NCBI RefSeq assembly: GCF_002896875.1
Contig: NZ_CP023278.1
Location: 4,844,501 to 4,908,500, forward strand
Direction: 5' to 3'
DNA: 64,000 nucleotides
Origin: Nostoc sp. CENA543
GTDB taxonomy: Bacteria > Cyanobacteriota > Cyanobacteriia > Cyanobacteriales > Nostocaceae
This document shows positions 19,112-27,441 of this stretch, one piece after another. How positions within the stretch are numbered: the first letter of the stretch is position 1; each line of letters starts with the position of its first letter. A program made the translations under genes and the position numbers. The notes under the pieces are model-generated. The model saw only the letters and a list, made by a program, of their open reading frames with translations. It was not told the DNA's origin and made no database searches.

Positions 19112-19803
19112 AATCTCGGCTTAATAACTAAGTTAACAGCTACAACCCAGGCTGTTGCAAACATCCATCCAGCGATAATATCACTGGGAAAATGTACACC
19201 TAAATATAGCCTTGTCCATGCAATAGTTAGGATAAACAAACCACCACCAAATAAAGTTAACCAACGCCAGCTTGTATCCCAAGTTAAAACTAATAAAATA
19301 GCGACTAGAGTCAAGCTACTCATCGCATGGCCACTAGGAAAGGCATAACTAAACTCTGGTGCTAAAGAATCCCAAAGATGGGGACGAACGCGATGTAGTA
19401 AGTCTTTAGCTGTATGATTAATAATAGCATTACCCAGCCCAGTGATGATTAAAAAAGTGAGCGATCGCCATTTTTTACGAAACAGCAAAAAGATTCCTAC
19501 TAAAGTTAAAATAGGTGCGACAGTCCATACAGATCCCAGCTTTGTTAATATCACAGCAAGAGTATCTAATTGCGGCTGTGCTGTTTGATGAATAGCCAAT
19601 AAAATGGGAACATCCCAAGGGAAACCACCTTTTTTTACTAATGCCTGCACAGCTATGAGTTCAAATAACTGTAAAGGTAAATATACGCCTGTAAATAATA
19701 TCAACAAGGAACGCCAACGAGTAATTAATAGCTGCTTTAAAAAGGTAGTAAATGTTTGTAGACGTTTCCCTAGAATAGATGTAAACCAATTAGATTCCAG
19801 CAT
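19102..19803 (-). CDS. PAP2-family membrane phosphatase
   Basis: The 233-residue protein has about six membrane helices and the three PAP2 phosphatase motifs in order: KDLLHRVRP, PSGHAMSS and RLYLGVHFPSD with the catalytic His and Asp. Members dephosphorylate phosphatidic acid, undecaprenyl diphosphate or similar lipids at the outer face of the membrane. The last codons (ending PRFSH) and the stop codon come from the adjoining heptamer tract. It is followed by a 16-bp palindrome upstream of its start. The lipid substrate cannot be told from sequence. Confidence 0.9.
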   Translation of the reverse strand: MLESNWFTSILGKRLQTFTTFLKQLLITRWRSLLILFTGVYLPLQLFELIAVQALVKKGGFPWDVPILLAIHQTAQPQLDTLAVILTKLGSVWTVAPILTLVGIFLLFRKKWRSLTFLIITGLGNAIINHTAKDLLHRVRPHLWDSLAPEFSYAFPSGHAMSSLTLVAILLVLTWDTSWRWLTLFGGGLFILTIAWTRLYLGVHFPSDIIAGWMFATAWVVAVNLVIKPRFSH

Positions 19804-19838
19804 TTTGGTAATTTGACCCTGTTATTAAGTAAAATAAA

Positions 19839-19854
19839 GAGGGCTAAAGCCCTC
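19839..19854. repeat. Short palindrome GAGGGCTAAAGCCCTC
   Basis: Seven-bp arms flank a two-base centre, followed by ACTACAAG. A sequence-related palindrome followed by ACTACGA is at 8366-8381, so both look like members of one small dispersed family. It sits between the PAP2 gene start and the DUF1634-like gene stop and could mark a transcript boundary. Confidence 0.55.
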
Positions 19855-19872
19855 ACTACAAGCTTAAGCTAA

Positions 19873-20424
19873 TTAATAATATGCACCTATCAAGCTATAA
19901 AGTAGAGCAGATAAGACTAATAAATTTAGAATTACATAAATAAAATTTCTCTGCCAGAAAAACATAACCAGAGAAATTATCACTCTTAAAATAGGTGTAG
20001 CAATTAATATTAATAATCCCAACTGAATAATTGCACTACTGCTGCCAGAAGAAGCAGCTTGCATGACATCCACAGGCGAACGCAATGTATCTGGTTCTCC
20101 CCGAAAAAATTGATAATTAGCACGTTCGCTACCATGAACATTTAAATATAATAATCCGCCCCAGAGAACTACAGCGCAGGCAATGAATACACCATACTTT
20201 AATAGTTGACTCAGGATATTCTCTAATTGTAATTCCTTGTCTGTTTTAGTGATATTTTCATGAATATCAGATTCACCAGCAGAAATTTTTGATTGTTGCT
20301 GTTCTAGTGCTGCAATATCACTGTCAACTTCTTCTTTTGGTAAAGCTAAAACATCTACTTGATCCTCCTGTGGCGGTGATACCACCCAAGGCAAACCAGA
20401 ATCAAAATTGCTCATATCTACCAC
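19873..20424 (-). CDS. DUF1634-like membrane protein, partner of the TauE/SafE exporter
   Basis: The 183-residue protein has a hydrophilic N-terminal ~70 residues and three hydrophobic helices. The signature-like LENILSQLLKYGVFIACAVVLWGGLLYL is followed by helices beginning SAIIQLGLLILIATPILRV and FIYVILNLLVLSALLYSLIGAYY. This fits DUF1634 proteins, which are commonly encoded beside TauE/SafE-type permeases. Its start directly follows the stop of the exporter gene with no gap, so the two are one operon and may work as one transporter. Function of the domain is unknown. Confidence 0.78.
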   Translation of the reverse strand: MVDMSNFDSGLPWVVSPPQEDQVDVLALPKEEVDSDIAALEQQQSKISAGESDIHENITKTDKELQLENILSQLLKYGVFIACAVVLWGGLLYLNVHGSERANYQFFRGEPDTLRSPVDVMQAASSGSSSAIIQLGLLILIATPILRVIISLVMFFWQRNFIYVILNLLVLSALLYSLIGAYY

Positions 20425-21252
20425 CTAAACGAAACTGTTGTAAACCATCTTCAATGCCATAACTACCAACACAAGACCAAAAATAATTCTTAATACTTGT
20501 GTTTTTGTTCCCACAAGGATTTTTGCACCTAAAATAGCACCAGGTAATACCCCTAACATTACAGGCATTGATAAACCTGGATCAATGTAACCTCTTGCTA
20601 AGTAAACTCCAGCAGAAGCGGCGGCTGTAACACCAATCATAAAGTTACTGGTGGTGGTAGAAACTTTAAATGGGATACCCATAATTTGATCCATTGCTAA
20701 TACTTTAAATGCACCTGAACCAATTCCTAGTAACCCAGAAATTACCCCAGCGACTAACATAACGCCAAACCCAGCCGGCACAGCATGAACTTGATAAGAC
20801 ATTAAGCCATTACCAGTGGGATAAGTACCATTAAGTTGGAAATAATTACCTAAAGAATCTGTAGACTCCCCTTCGGGGTGTTCCTTTTTAGGTTGTTGTG
20901 AAAGATATGCGGAATATAACAAGACAATTGCTAATACAATAGTGAGGGCTTTTACTGTGACAAAAGTAGCAATTAACGCCCCTATAATTGCACCAATAGT
21001 AGTGGCAACTTCTAAAAACATTCCTAATCTAAGATTAGTATAGCCAGTTTTAATATATCTACAAGCAGCACCCGAAGAAGTCGCAATTACAGATACCAAC
21101 GAAGCACCAACTGCATAACGAATATCTACCCCAAATACTGAAGTTAACAAAGGAACAATTACAACTCCACCACCTAAGCCAGTTAGTGAACCAACTAATC
21201 CAGCAGTGAATGAACCTACCCAAACTAGTAAAGAAAATTCCCAAATATTCAC
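20425..21252 (-). CDS. TauE/SafE-family (TSUP) anion exporter
   Basis: About eight membrane helices include the internally repeated TSUP motifs: FTAGLVGSLTGLGGGVVIVPLLT in the first half and ISGLLGIGSGAFKVLAMDQIMGIPFKVSTTTSNFMIG in the second. Family members export sulfite, sulfoacetate or other organic anions. I place the start at a GTG (encoding MNIWEFSLLVW) because AAGGA lies eight bases upstream. A longer frame to 21324 would translate repeat sequence. It is transcribed just ahead of the DUF1634-like gene. A second, separate family member lies at 27442. The substrate is unknown. Confidence 0.87.
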   Translation of the reverse strand: MNIWEFSLLVWVGSFTAGLVGSLTGLGGGVVIVPLLTSVFGVDIRYAVGASLVSVIATSSGAACRYIKTGYTNLRLGMFLEVATTIGAIIGALIATFVTVKALTIVLAIVLLYSAYLSQQPKKEHPEGESTDSLGNYFQLNGTYPTGNGLMSYQVHAVPAGFGVMLVAGVISGLLGIGSGAFKVLAMDQIMGIPFKVSTTTSNFMIGVTAAASAGVYLARGYIDPGLSMPVMLGVLPGAILGAKILVGTKTQVLRIIFGLVLVVMALKMVYNSFV

Positions 21253-21283
21253 ATTTATTTCCTTAAGATAGGGATTGGGGACT

Positions 21284-21387
21284 GGGGACTGGTGAGTCAG
21301 CGCGGTCTTGGGGGTTTCCCCCATGTTGGCGTAAGCCTTCTCTTCGAGACGCTACGCGAACCCGTAAGGGTGCGACTGACGAACCCC
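21284..21387. repeat. 104-bp dispersed repeat, copy A
   Basis: This block, running from GGGGACTGGTGAGTCAGCG to TGCGACTGACGAACCCC, is the reverse complement of 54395-54497 with essentially one base of difference. It contains self-complementary stretches (GTTTCCCCC, CGAACCCGTAAGGGTGCG). It sits immediately upstream of the TauE/SafE gene. Confidence 0.85.
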
Positions 21388-21496
21388 GTTCGCGTTAGCG
21401 TCTCTGAAAGAGAAGGGGGGACTGGCGAATAAGTAAATAGATTGGTTTACTTTTTGACTTTTACCCGTTTGATAGCCTCATCCCTCATTAATTAAT

Positions 21497-22141
21497 TCAA
21501 TGTTCTGTTGGTGCATTGGGAACTTGTGCGTCAATTTCTGCTAAAGAAAAATTGGGAATTGACAAGCTACCTTCACCAGTTTTGACAATTTTGGCAGGAG
21601 GAACGTTAAATTCAATTGTGCCAGTTTTTTGGTTAGTTGTAACTACCAATTGTGTTCCTGGCACAAATTTTACTACTAAAGGTTCGGTTAACTCTTGGGG
21701 TTGGGTTTCACTAGGAGCGATCGCAGCAATTTTTGCGCCAATTGGCAAGTAAATTCCATCACAGTTCCATTTATTTTCTGTAATTTGTCCATCTCCCAAA
21801 AAGTAGATATCTCCCTCTTGTTCCAGATTAGATTTCTTGGGTTTATGAGCATAAATTCCTAAAACTTTCCCCGTTTGATTGCGACACTGCGACCAACCAC
21901 GGGCAGATTCTAATATGTATTTTTGTAGCTGCAATTCTACAATCTTTTTTTCTATTTCTGTGGGTGTATAACTCGATGCTTCTGGTGAAAATTGGGCTGT
22001 CAATAAATCATCTAATGCTTGGGTAACTTCGGTATATTGTGGTAGCTTCGTGAGATTGGGTCTGTCTGCCCATGAAGGACGGGCAATCATGAAGTTAGCG
22101 ATTAAAATTAGACATACTACAATAATTTTGCTGAGTCGCAT
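21497..22141 (-). CDS. Secreted protein of unknown function
   Basis: The 214-residue protein begins with a clear signal peptide: MRLSK, a hydrophobic core (IIVVCLILIANFMIA) and a likely cleavage after SWA. The mature part has YTPTEIEKKIVELQLQKYILESARGWSQCRNQTGKVLGIYAHKP, then a beta-rich region with several hydrophobic strands (PLVVKFVPGTQLVVTTNQKTG). I do not recognise a family. It is likely periplasmic or lumenal. Its neighbours are transporters, but no shared role can be claimed. Confidence 0.75.
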   Translation of the reverse strand: MRLSKIIVVCLILIANFMIARPSWADRPNLTKLPQYTEVTQALDDLLTAQFSPEASSYTPTEIEKKIVELQLQKYILESARGWSQCRNQTGKVLGIYAHKPKKSNLEQEGDIYFLGDGQITENKWNCDGIYLPIGAKIAAIAPSETQPQELTEPLVVKFVPGTQLVVTTNQKTGTIEFNVPPAKIVKTGEGSLSIPNFSLAEIDAQVPNAPTEH

Positions 22142-22212
22142 AATTTGCTCCTGGTAGATTGCTGGTATTAATTGTGGTATTTTCTTACCCTGATTTCTAG
22201 ATAAATATTCAA

Positions 22213-22869
22213 CTAAAAATCGATGTTAATTAAGCGATAGCTGCCGCTATCTATTAAGATATAAACTCCTAGTCCAATCAAAATAAAGGGAATGATCGCA
22301 TGACCATAACGAGTTAAAAATCTGGCTACTATGGGATGTAAAGTTAACTGATAAGCTACGTAGCACCAAACACTAACTAAGACAACAAAAACACTCAAAA
22401 TAATACTTAAACTCAAGATATTACTACTAGCAAATAACGGCACATAAATACCGATATTGTCTCCGCCGTTAGCAAAGGTAACTGCTGCTACTTGATAAGT
22501 TTGGGGAGCAAGTACACCCCCAAATCTTCCAGGTGATGAGTTCAATTCATCTGAAACTGTTTGGACTTCGTTGTCATCCCGATTTAAATTAATTAAACGG
22601 CTAATACCTATAAATATGGGAATGAAACCTAAAAGACCAATCCAAGCTGGGGGGATAATTAAACCACCAAAAAAACCAGGGAGACTAGCAAGGATCACCG
22701 CACTAAAGCCTAGATACTGACCAATAATGATATGTCTGCGGCGGAAGTTAGCATTGACTTGAGAAAAGAAGACCATCAAAATAATGATGTCATCAAGATT
22801 GGTAGCAGCAAAGGATACAATTCCAGAGACGATCGCTTTGACAATACTACCCATGACAATATCTTTCAC
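22213..22869 (-). CDS. CadD-like cadmium-resistance family transporter (copy 1)
   Basis: The 218-residue protein has about five to six membrane helices. The N-terminal motif FAATNLDDIIILMVFFSQV and GQYLGFSAVILASLPGFFGG are typical of the CadD (Cad) family of small heavy-metal transporters, with a further conserved YQVAAVTFANGGDNIGIYVPLFA. It follows a paralogous gene with a 4-base gap, so they form one unit. The start is either this GTG or the ATG five codons downstream; GAGGTGA could serve the latter. The metal substrate cannot be deduced, since the family also includes members not tied to cadmium. Confidence 0.8.
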   Translation of the reverse strand: MKDIVMGSIVKAIVSGIVSFAATNLDDIIILMVFFSQVNANFRRRHIIIGQYLGFSAVILASLPGFFGGLIIPPAWIGLLGFIPIFIGISRLINLNRDDNEVQTVSDELNSSPGRFGGVLAPQTYQVAAVTFANGGDNIGIYVPLFASSNILSLSIILSVFVVLVSVWCYVAYQLTLHPIVARFLTRYGHAIIPFILIGLGVYILIDSGSYRLINIDF

Positions 22870-22873
22870 CTCG

Positions 22874-23575
22874 TCAATTATTTTCTACTTCCGGTGAGAG
22901 TCGGGGTTTTTTCACCAAACCCACCAAACACAGACAACAAGCCGCTAAAGCCAACGGCGATAAAGCTTGACTATCTAAGATAATAAATACACCCAACCCG
23001 ACCAAAACAAAAGGCACTAAATAATTACCGTAACGAGTTAGTAGTTCAGCGATCGCTTTTTGGCGAGTTAGCATATAACTGGCATAGCACCAAATCCCAA
23101 TCAACGAGAAGAACACGCCGAGAATCACCAGCAAACCCCCTAAATTATGGCTGGCAAATAATGGTACATATATACCAAGGTTATCACTACCGTTAGCGAT
23201 CGTGATTGCTGCCACACTATAAGTCTGGGGAGATAAAAAACTGGCAAATGGTAATTGTTCAGACTCAGATTGATCTTCCTGATTCTCCTCTGATTCATCA
23301 TTGCTAGGATTAAGCCAGCGACTCAAACCAATAGCTATTGGTACAAGTCCCAATAATCCAATCCAGTGCCTTGGTAAAACCATCCCACCAAAAAAACCCG
23401 GAAGGCTAGCAATTACCAACGCCGTAAAACCTAAATACTGTCCGAAAACAATATGGCGACGGCGGAAAGTTGCGCTGACTTGCGAGAAAAACAGTGTCAG
23501 CATCACCAAATCATCAAGGTTAGTTGCAGTAAAAGCCGTAATCCCAGAGGGAATGGCAGTGACGAAATTGCTCAT
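22874..23575 (-). CDS. CadD-like cadmium-resistance family transporter (copy 2)
   Basis: This 233-residue paralogue of the next gene shares every main motif: FTATNLDDLVMLTLFFSQVSATFRRRHIV, GQYLGFTALVIASLPGFFGGM, and YSVAAITIANGSDNLGIYVPLFA. It differs by an acidic insert (SNDESEENQEDQSESEQ) in the central loop. I start at MSNFVTAIPSG; the frame is open 40 codons further upstream, but that part only translates a GGGTGTAA-type repeat. The tandem pair arose by duplication. Its two products may act as homologous subunits or as transporters of different metals; both ideas are inference. Confidence 0.82.
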   Translation of the reverse strand: MSNFVTAIPSGITAFTATNLDDLVMLTLFFSQVSATFRRRHIVFGQYLGFTALVIASLPGFFGGMVLPRHWIGLLGLVPIAIGLSRWLNPSNDESEENQEDQSESEQLPFASFLSPQTYSVAAITIANGSDNLGIYVPLFASHNLGGLLVILGVFFSLIGIWCYASYMLTRQKAIAELLTRYGNYLVPFVLVGLGVFIILDSQALSPLALAACCLCLVGLVKKPRLSPEVENN

Positions 23576-23577
23576 AG

Positions 23578-23712
23578 ATTTAGGGGTATAGGGGTTTAGG
23601 GGTGTAAGGGTGTAGGGGTGGGTGTAAGGATATATGGGTGTAAGGGTGTAAGGGTATAGGGGTGTTTTACCTAGTCCCCAGTACCCAGTCCCCAATCCCC
23701 AATCCCCAATCC
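23578..23712. repeat. Degenerate GGGTGTAA/CCCCAAT tandem tract
   Basis: The gap between the permease stop and the CadD-like start is filled with GGGGTGTAAGGGTGTA-type units followed by CCCCAGT/CCCCAAT heptamers. It is an STRR-class tract of the same kinds seen elsewhere in the window. Any upstream frame reading through it is artefactual. Confidence 0.75.
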
Positions 23713-25161
23713 CTATTCCACATCACTAAAACTCGCGTGAATCGCATCAATGGAATGCTCTAATTTCTTGACCATTTTGGGATAACGTAGGCGTTGGATC
23801 ATAAACCAACTAAAGCCAGCGAAGAGATAGAGCAAAAATAGGTAAGGAAAGATGTTGTAGGGAGATGGGGGAACCGGAAATAAATCACTGCCGGGGATTC
23901 CTAATGTCCCGATGATTGGGATCATCATGAATAATACAGCTAGAACTGAGAAAGCTAAATCTAGCGATCGCAGTTTTCCTAGTCTGTGCAGATATACTGG
24001 TGCAGCAACGGAAACTAGAATATAGACGAGTAAAAAGCCATAGGTGCAAATTGTGCCGGTATAACCGAGAATTACAAACGGCTTGATGCCGAATAGATTC
24101 AAGGTTGCAGGTATGATAAATGTGATGAGCGAACATAACGCGATCGCTGTATGGGGAGTTAAATTTGCGTCGTGTGCTTTCCCTAAAGAAGTATGAAACA
24201 ATCCGTGACGCGCCATCATAAACAACACCCTAGCCGCAGGATTAATACAAGCTAGAACACAAGCGAAGAATGACAGCAACGCGCCTACACTAATTAATGT
24301 GCCTAAGAATCCTACACCTGCTTGTTCTGCTAGAAATGAAAGTGGCTCTTCAGTTTTGGCTAAGTCTACAGAACTGCCTCTAAAACCTAAGACTTCGATA
24401 TAAGCCATGATCATAAAAAACACACCCGTCCAAATCGCACTCTGCATTACCGATTTGGGAATATTTTTCAGGGGTTTTTTGGCTTCATCTCCCAAGGAAG
24501 TCGCGCTTTCAAAGCCGGAAAAACCAAATACCACTAAGACTACTCCTAATGATATTCCTCCAGGTGTTGCGCCTTGTAGTGTCAGTTGGGAAATATCAAC
24601 AGCAAAGCCTTTCTGCAACCAAATAATCAGTCCCAACACCAGAATTAAGCCGATGGAAAAGGCCTCTAATAACAGCATCATCTTGGCTGATAGTTGGATG
24701 TCTTTATAAGCTACATACCAAGCCAAAACTGTTCCTAAAGCAAATAACGTTAGAACATGGGTATGAATCCCAATGTGATTTAACAAAGACTGACCAAAAA
24801 TCGCAAAGCCACATAATGTGGACATTCCTGTAAACAGGTAAGCCAGAATCAAACCCCAGGCTGACAAAACACCAGCTGTCACACCTAGTCCTTTAACAAT
24901 GTATGAGTATAAAGAACCAGGAGAGGCTGAACGGCGTGCAAATTGATTGATGTTGACAGCTACAAATATCAAACCCATCATACCAATCAAAAAACTCAAC
25001 CATGTACCGTTACCAGCAGAGGCGTAAATCAATCCTAAATTCGCTGCTGGTGTAGTTGTAGGTGCAATCACCGCTATAGATTGCGCTAAAACTTCTCCGT
25101 AGGAAAGACACTCTTTTTTTAAACCATGAACGCTTTGAGTCAGTTCGATTTCAGCTGTCAT
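23713..25161 (-). CDS. Amino-acid permease, APC superfamily
   Basis: The ~482-residue membrane protein has about 12 helices and the APC pattern. There is an early LSYGEVLAQSIAVIAPTTTPAANLGLIYASAGNGTWLSF segment and FARRSASPGSLYSYIVKGLG after helix 2. GFSGFESATSLGDEAKKPLKNIPKSV is the usual cytoplasmic loop following helix 6. It should import an amino acid or amine with protons. I use the ATG with AGGA eight bases upstream; the frame extends seven codons further. A LysR regulator is divergently transcribed 345 bp away, making local regulation plausible. The substrate is unknown. Confidence 0.88.
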   Translation of the reverse strand: MTAEIELTQSVHGLKKECLSYGEVLAQSIAVIAPTTTPAANLGLIYASAGNGTWLSFLIGMMGLIFVAVNINQFARRSASPGSLYSYIVKGLGVTAGVLSAWGLILAYLFTGMSTLCGFAIFGQSLLNHIGIHTHVLTLFALGTVLAWYVAYKDIQLSAKMMLLLEAFSIGLILVLGLIIWLQKGFAVDISQLTLQGATPGGISLGVVLVVFGFSGFESATSLGDEAKKPLKNIPKSVMQSAIWTGVFFMIMAYIEVLGFRGSSVDLAKTEEPLSFLAEQAGVGFLGTLISVGALLSFFACVLACINPAARVLFMMARHGLFHTSLGKAHDANLTPHTAIALCSLITFIIPATLNLFGIKPFVILGYTGTICTYGFLLVYILVSVAAPVYLHRLGKLRSLDLAFSVLAVLFMMIPIIGTLGIPGSDLFPVPPSPYNIFPYLFLLYLFAGFSWFMIQRLRYPKMVKKLEHSIDAIHASFSDVE

Positions 25162-25505
25162 ACACCATATCCTTTTACCCAACTGCTTAATTCTTTCGGT
25201 GAAGAGTTACAGCCTTTACCAGAGCAAAAACTTGTTATTGAAGACTAGGTGTTAATTTATCCCCCCTAAGTTAGAGAATCAAATACTATTTTTTGTGATT
25301 TCGATAAATAGAAGTTATTAATAGGGACTGGGGATTGGGGACTGGGAACTAGCAATTAAGAAGGCTTTCCAGTATTTTGACTGGCTTCTACATGAAAAAA
25401 TTGTATCTGCAAATACGATTTTTTCGTATTCATCAAAACATCTTTTTTGGGCATTTACTGAGTAAAATTCAATGCGGGTGTTGGGAGTGTTTTTTGGGTA
25501 TATGA
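25162..25505. other. Intergenic region between permease and LysR regulator
   Basis: The divergent spacer holds a short heptamer-like tract (GGGACTGGGGATTGGGG) near 25324 and the dyad described separately at 25412. No gene is visible. Confidence 0.5.
25412..25430. promoter_or_regulatory. Candidate LysR operator, 7-bp dyad
   Basis: The sequence AATACGA-TTTTT-TCGTATT is a perfect dyad 76 bases upstream of the LysR start and on the far side of the permease promoter region. LysR proteins usually bind a T-N11-A-type dyad in the spacer between themselves and a divergent target. The dyad is seen; its role is inferred. Confidence 0.4.
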
Positions 25506-26444
25506 ATGGCAGGAATGACGCTTGATCAGTTAAGGATTTTTTTAGCTGTCGCAGAACATTTACACTTTACTCGTGCAGCAGAAGAACTCTACATTACACA
25601 ACCTGCTGTGAGTGCGGCTATCCAAAGTTTAGAAGAAGAGTACGGCGTGAAATTGTTCCATCGGATTGGTCGCCATATCGAGATTGCTGAACCAGGTAAG
25701 CTACTGCAAATAGAAGCTCAAAAAATTATGGATCAAGTGGTGTTGACAGAACGCTCCCTCAGAGAATTGAATGATTTACAACGAGGAGAACTCAATTTAG
25801 GTTCGAGTCTGACAATTGGTAATTATTGGCTACCAGAGAAAATTACCAAATTTCAACACAAATACCCCCGCATCGCGATTAATTGCACCCTAGCCAATGC
25901 AGAGACAATCTGCGCTGGAACTGCTACAGGTAAGTTTGACTTAGGCTTAGTGGAAGGAGAGGTTAAGCCATCACTCAAAAATGTATTGGAAGAAGAGATA
26001 GTGGGAGGCGATCGCTTATTAATTGTAGTCGGTCAGTATCATCCTTGGTATGACCATCCAGAAGTCACCCTATCCGACTTATCCAAAAGCGGTTGGATAA
26101 TGCGCGAAGCCGGTTCTGGAACTCAACAACAATTTGAGCAAGCCTTGCAAAATTGGGGTATTCATCCTCTGCAATTGGATGTCATATCCATCTTGAATAG
26201 TGGGGAAATGGTAAAAGCTGTAGTCGAAAATGGCATTGGTGCAGCAGCTATTTCTGAGTTAATGGTGAAGAAGGAATTGCAATTGGGTACTTTAAGGTCT
26301 ATTCAGGTGATTGATAACCACTCTCAACCTAACCCACGCCAGCCTCAATACTTGCAAATCGTCCGCGCCTTTTTGAAACTCAAGCATCGCCAACGTTTTC
26401 AAACTAAGCTTTCTAAGGCTTTTGAGGAAATTCTTAGTCAATAG
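25506..26444 (+). CDS. LysR-family transcriptional regulator, CysL-like
   Basis: The 312-residue protein begins with a LysR winged helix-turn-helix: MTLDQLRIFLAVAEHLHFTRAAEEL, YITQPAVSAAIQSLEEEYG, LFHRIGRHI. A C-terminal ligand domain opens ELNLGSSLTIGNYWLPEKITKF, closest in feel to CysL/CbbR-like regulators. The start could be this ATG or one three codons later. It is divergent from the amino-acid permease, with a dyad between. Two TauE/SafE exporters lie nearby, so a link to sulfur or anion metabolism is possible. Its effector is unknown. The stop codon TAG is the first element of a TAGTCAT heptamer tract. Confidence 0.9.
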   Translation: MAGMTLDQLRIFLAVAEHLHFTRAAEELYITQPAVSAAIQSLEEEYGVKLFHRIGRHIEIAEPGKLLQIEAQKIMDQVVLTERSLRELNDLQRGELNLGSSLTIGNYWLPEKITKFQHKYPRIAINCTLANAETICAGTATGKFDLGLVEGEVKPSLKNVLEEEIVGGDRLLIVVGQYHPWYDHPEVTLSDLSKSGWIMREAGSGTQQQFEQALQNWGIHPLQLDVISILNSGEMVKAVVENGIGAAAISELMVKKELQLGTLRSIQVIDNHSQPNPRQPQYLQIVRAFLKLKHRQRFQTKLSKAFEEILSQ

Positions 26445-26516
26445 TCATTAGTCATTAGTCATTAGTCATTAGTCAATAGTCAATAGTCAATAGTCATTAG
26501 TCATTAGTCATTACTC
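26435..26516. repeat. Heptanucleotide tract (AGTCATT/AGTCAAT)
   Basis: About eleven heptamers begin inside the last codons of the LysR gene and provide its stop codon. They run straight into the CAGCACCGGCTAAA-type dispersed repeat. Confidence 0.85.
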
Positions 26517-26782
26517 AGCACCGGCTAAACGCCGCGCTTCCGCTAACAGCACTCAGCACTCATGTATAAAATAAATATTTACATTCAGTAATGAACGCGT
26601 AAGTTGCCCTGAATTTATCATTTAAATACTATAAATGACTACATAATTAGTAATATTTTTTACTTAAAACTCTTAATCGTGATTTGAAATACAGTTTTGA
26701 TTTTACGAATGTGTATTTCTTGATAGATTTTTATGTCTTTTTATATTAAACTACGGTAAGCAGATAGAGAAAAGGTACTTTT
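26517..26782. other. Spacer with dispersed repeat (CAGCACCGGCTAAA) and AT-rich promoter region
   Basis: Bases 26517-26561 match the repeat at 11615-11658 at most positions. The remainder is AT-rich and leads to the next start codon, preceded by AAAGG. No gene is seen. Confidence 0.5.
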
Positions 26783-27247
26783 ATGGAAAATACGCAAAAT
26801 TTTAGTGATGAATTAAACGAAAATACAATAAACATATCCCAGGAATCATCAGAGGTAACTACTGGAGGTGTTAACTTTACCAGCATTTTGAAGAAAATCA
26901 GGGGTGGATTTTTCTTTGTGCTGGGGTATATGTTGTCACCTCTATCTTGGTGGAATGATCTATTTTTTAATTTGCCTGTCGCCTATGGTTTTGGCTATCT
27001 GTGTAGTTTGTTAAATAAAGATTTGTTAATTCCCTGTGCGATCGCGGGGTATTGGCTATCGAATGTCGCCGGGATTCTCTTAATGCAGGCGGGAGTTGTA
27101 GACGTATTTCAAAATCAACCCCAAGAACGCAACCTCAAAAAAGAACTCTTAATGGGTTTAGCTTCATCCACTGTCTACACCCTAGTAATTTTGGCACTCA
27201 TCCAACTCAAGATTCTAGATACTCCAGACTTATTCCCCGGTAGTTAG
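26783..27247 (+). CDS. Membrane protein of unknown function
   Basis: The 154-residue protein has a polar N-terminal ~35 residues. Three to four hydrophobic segments follow: GGFFFVLGYMLSPLSWW, LPVAYGFGYLCSLL, LIPCAIAGYWLSNVAGILLMQAG and LMGLASSTVYTLVILALIQ. AAAGG precedes the ATG at a good distance. I do not recognise a family, although it looks like a conserved cyanobacterial inner-membrane protein. The next gene on the same strand is a TauE/SafE exporter, but a terminator lies between them. Confidence 0.72.
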   Translation: MENTQNFSDELNENTINISQESSEVTTGGVNFTSILKKIRGGFFFVLGYMLSPLSWWNDLFFNLPVAYGFGYLCSLLNKDLLIPCAIAGYWLSNVAGILLMQAGVVDVFQNQPQERNLKKELLMGLASSTVYTLVILALIQLKILDTPDLFPGS

Positions 27248-27260
27248 TCGGGGTTTTTTT
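27235..27260 (+). terminator. Rho-independent terminator
   Basis: CCCCG and CGGGG enclose a nine-base loop followed by seven T residues. The stem overlaps the end and stop codon of the preceding membrane-protein gene. Confidence 0.8.
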
Positions 27261-27441
27261 CGGGATGAATATTCATCCCCAAGTGGCTTGAAACTTATTA
27301 ACTTCAGTCGGGACATCGGGATTAGGAAGTCATAGCAATTAAAAATTAAAAATTAAAAATTCAAAATGACAGTACCAACAGATAAAAATCAAAATTTCAC
27401 CTAATCCCCAATCCCCAGTCCCCATTTCCTCTTCAATAATC

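Noticed and set aside
21253-21324. Upstream start of the TauE/SafE gene (MGETPKTALTHQ)
   Set aside because: It reads through dispersed-repeat sequence, whereas a GTG with AAGGA eight bases upstream fits better.
23576-23695. A 40-residue N-terminal extension of the CadD-like protein (YPYTLTPIYPYT...)
   Set aside because: It is the translation of a GGGTGTAA-type tract; MSNFVTAI is the natural family start.
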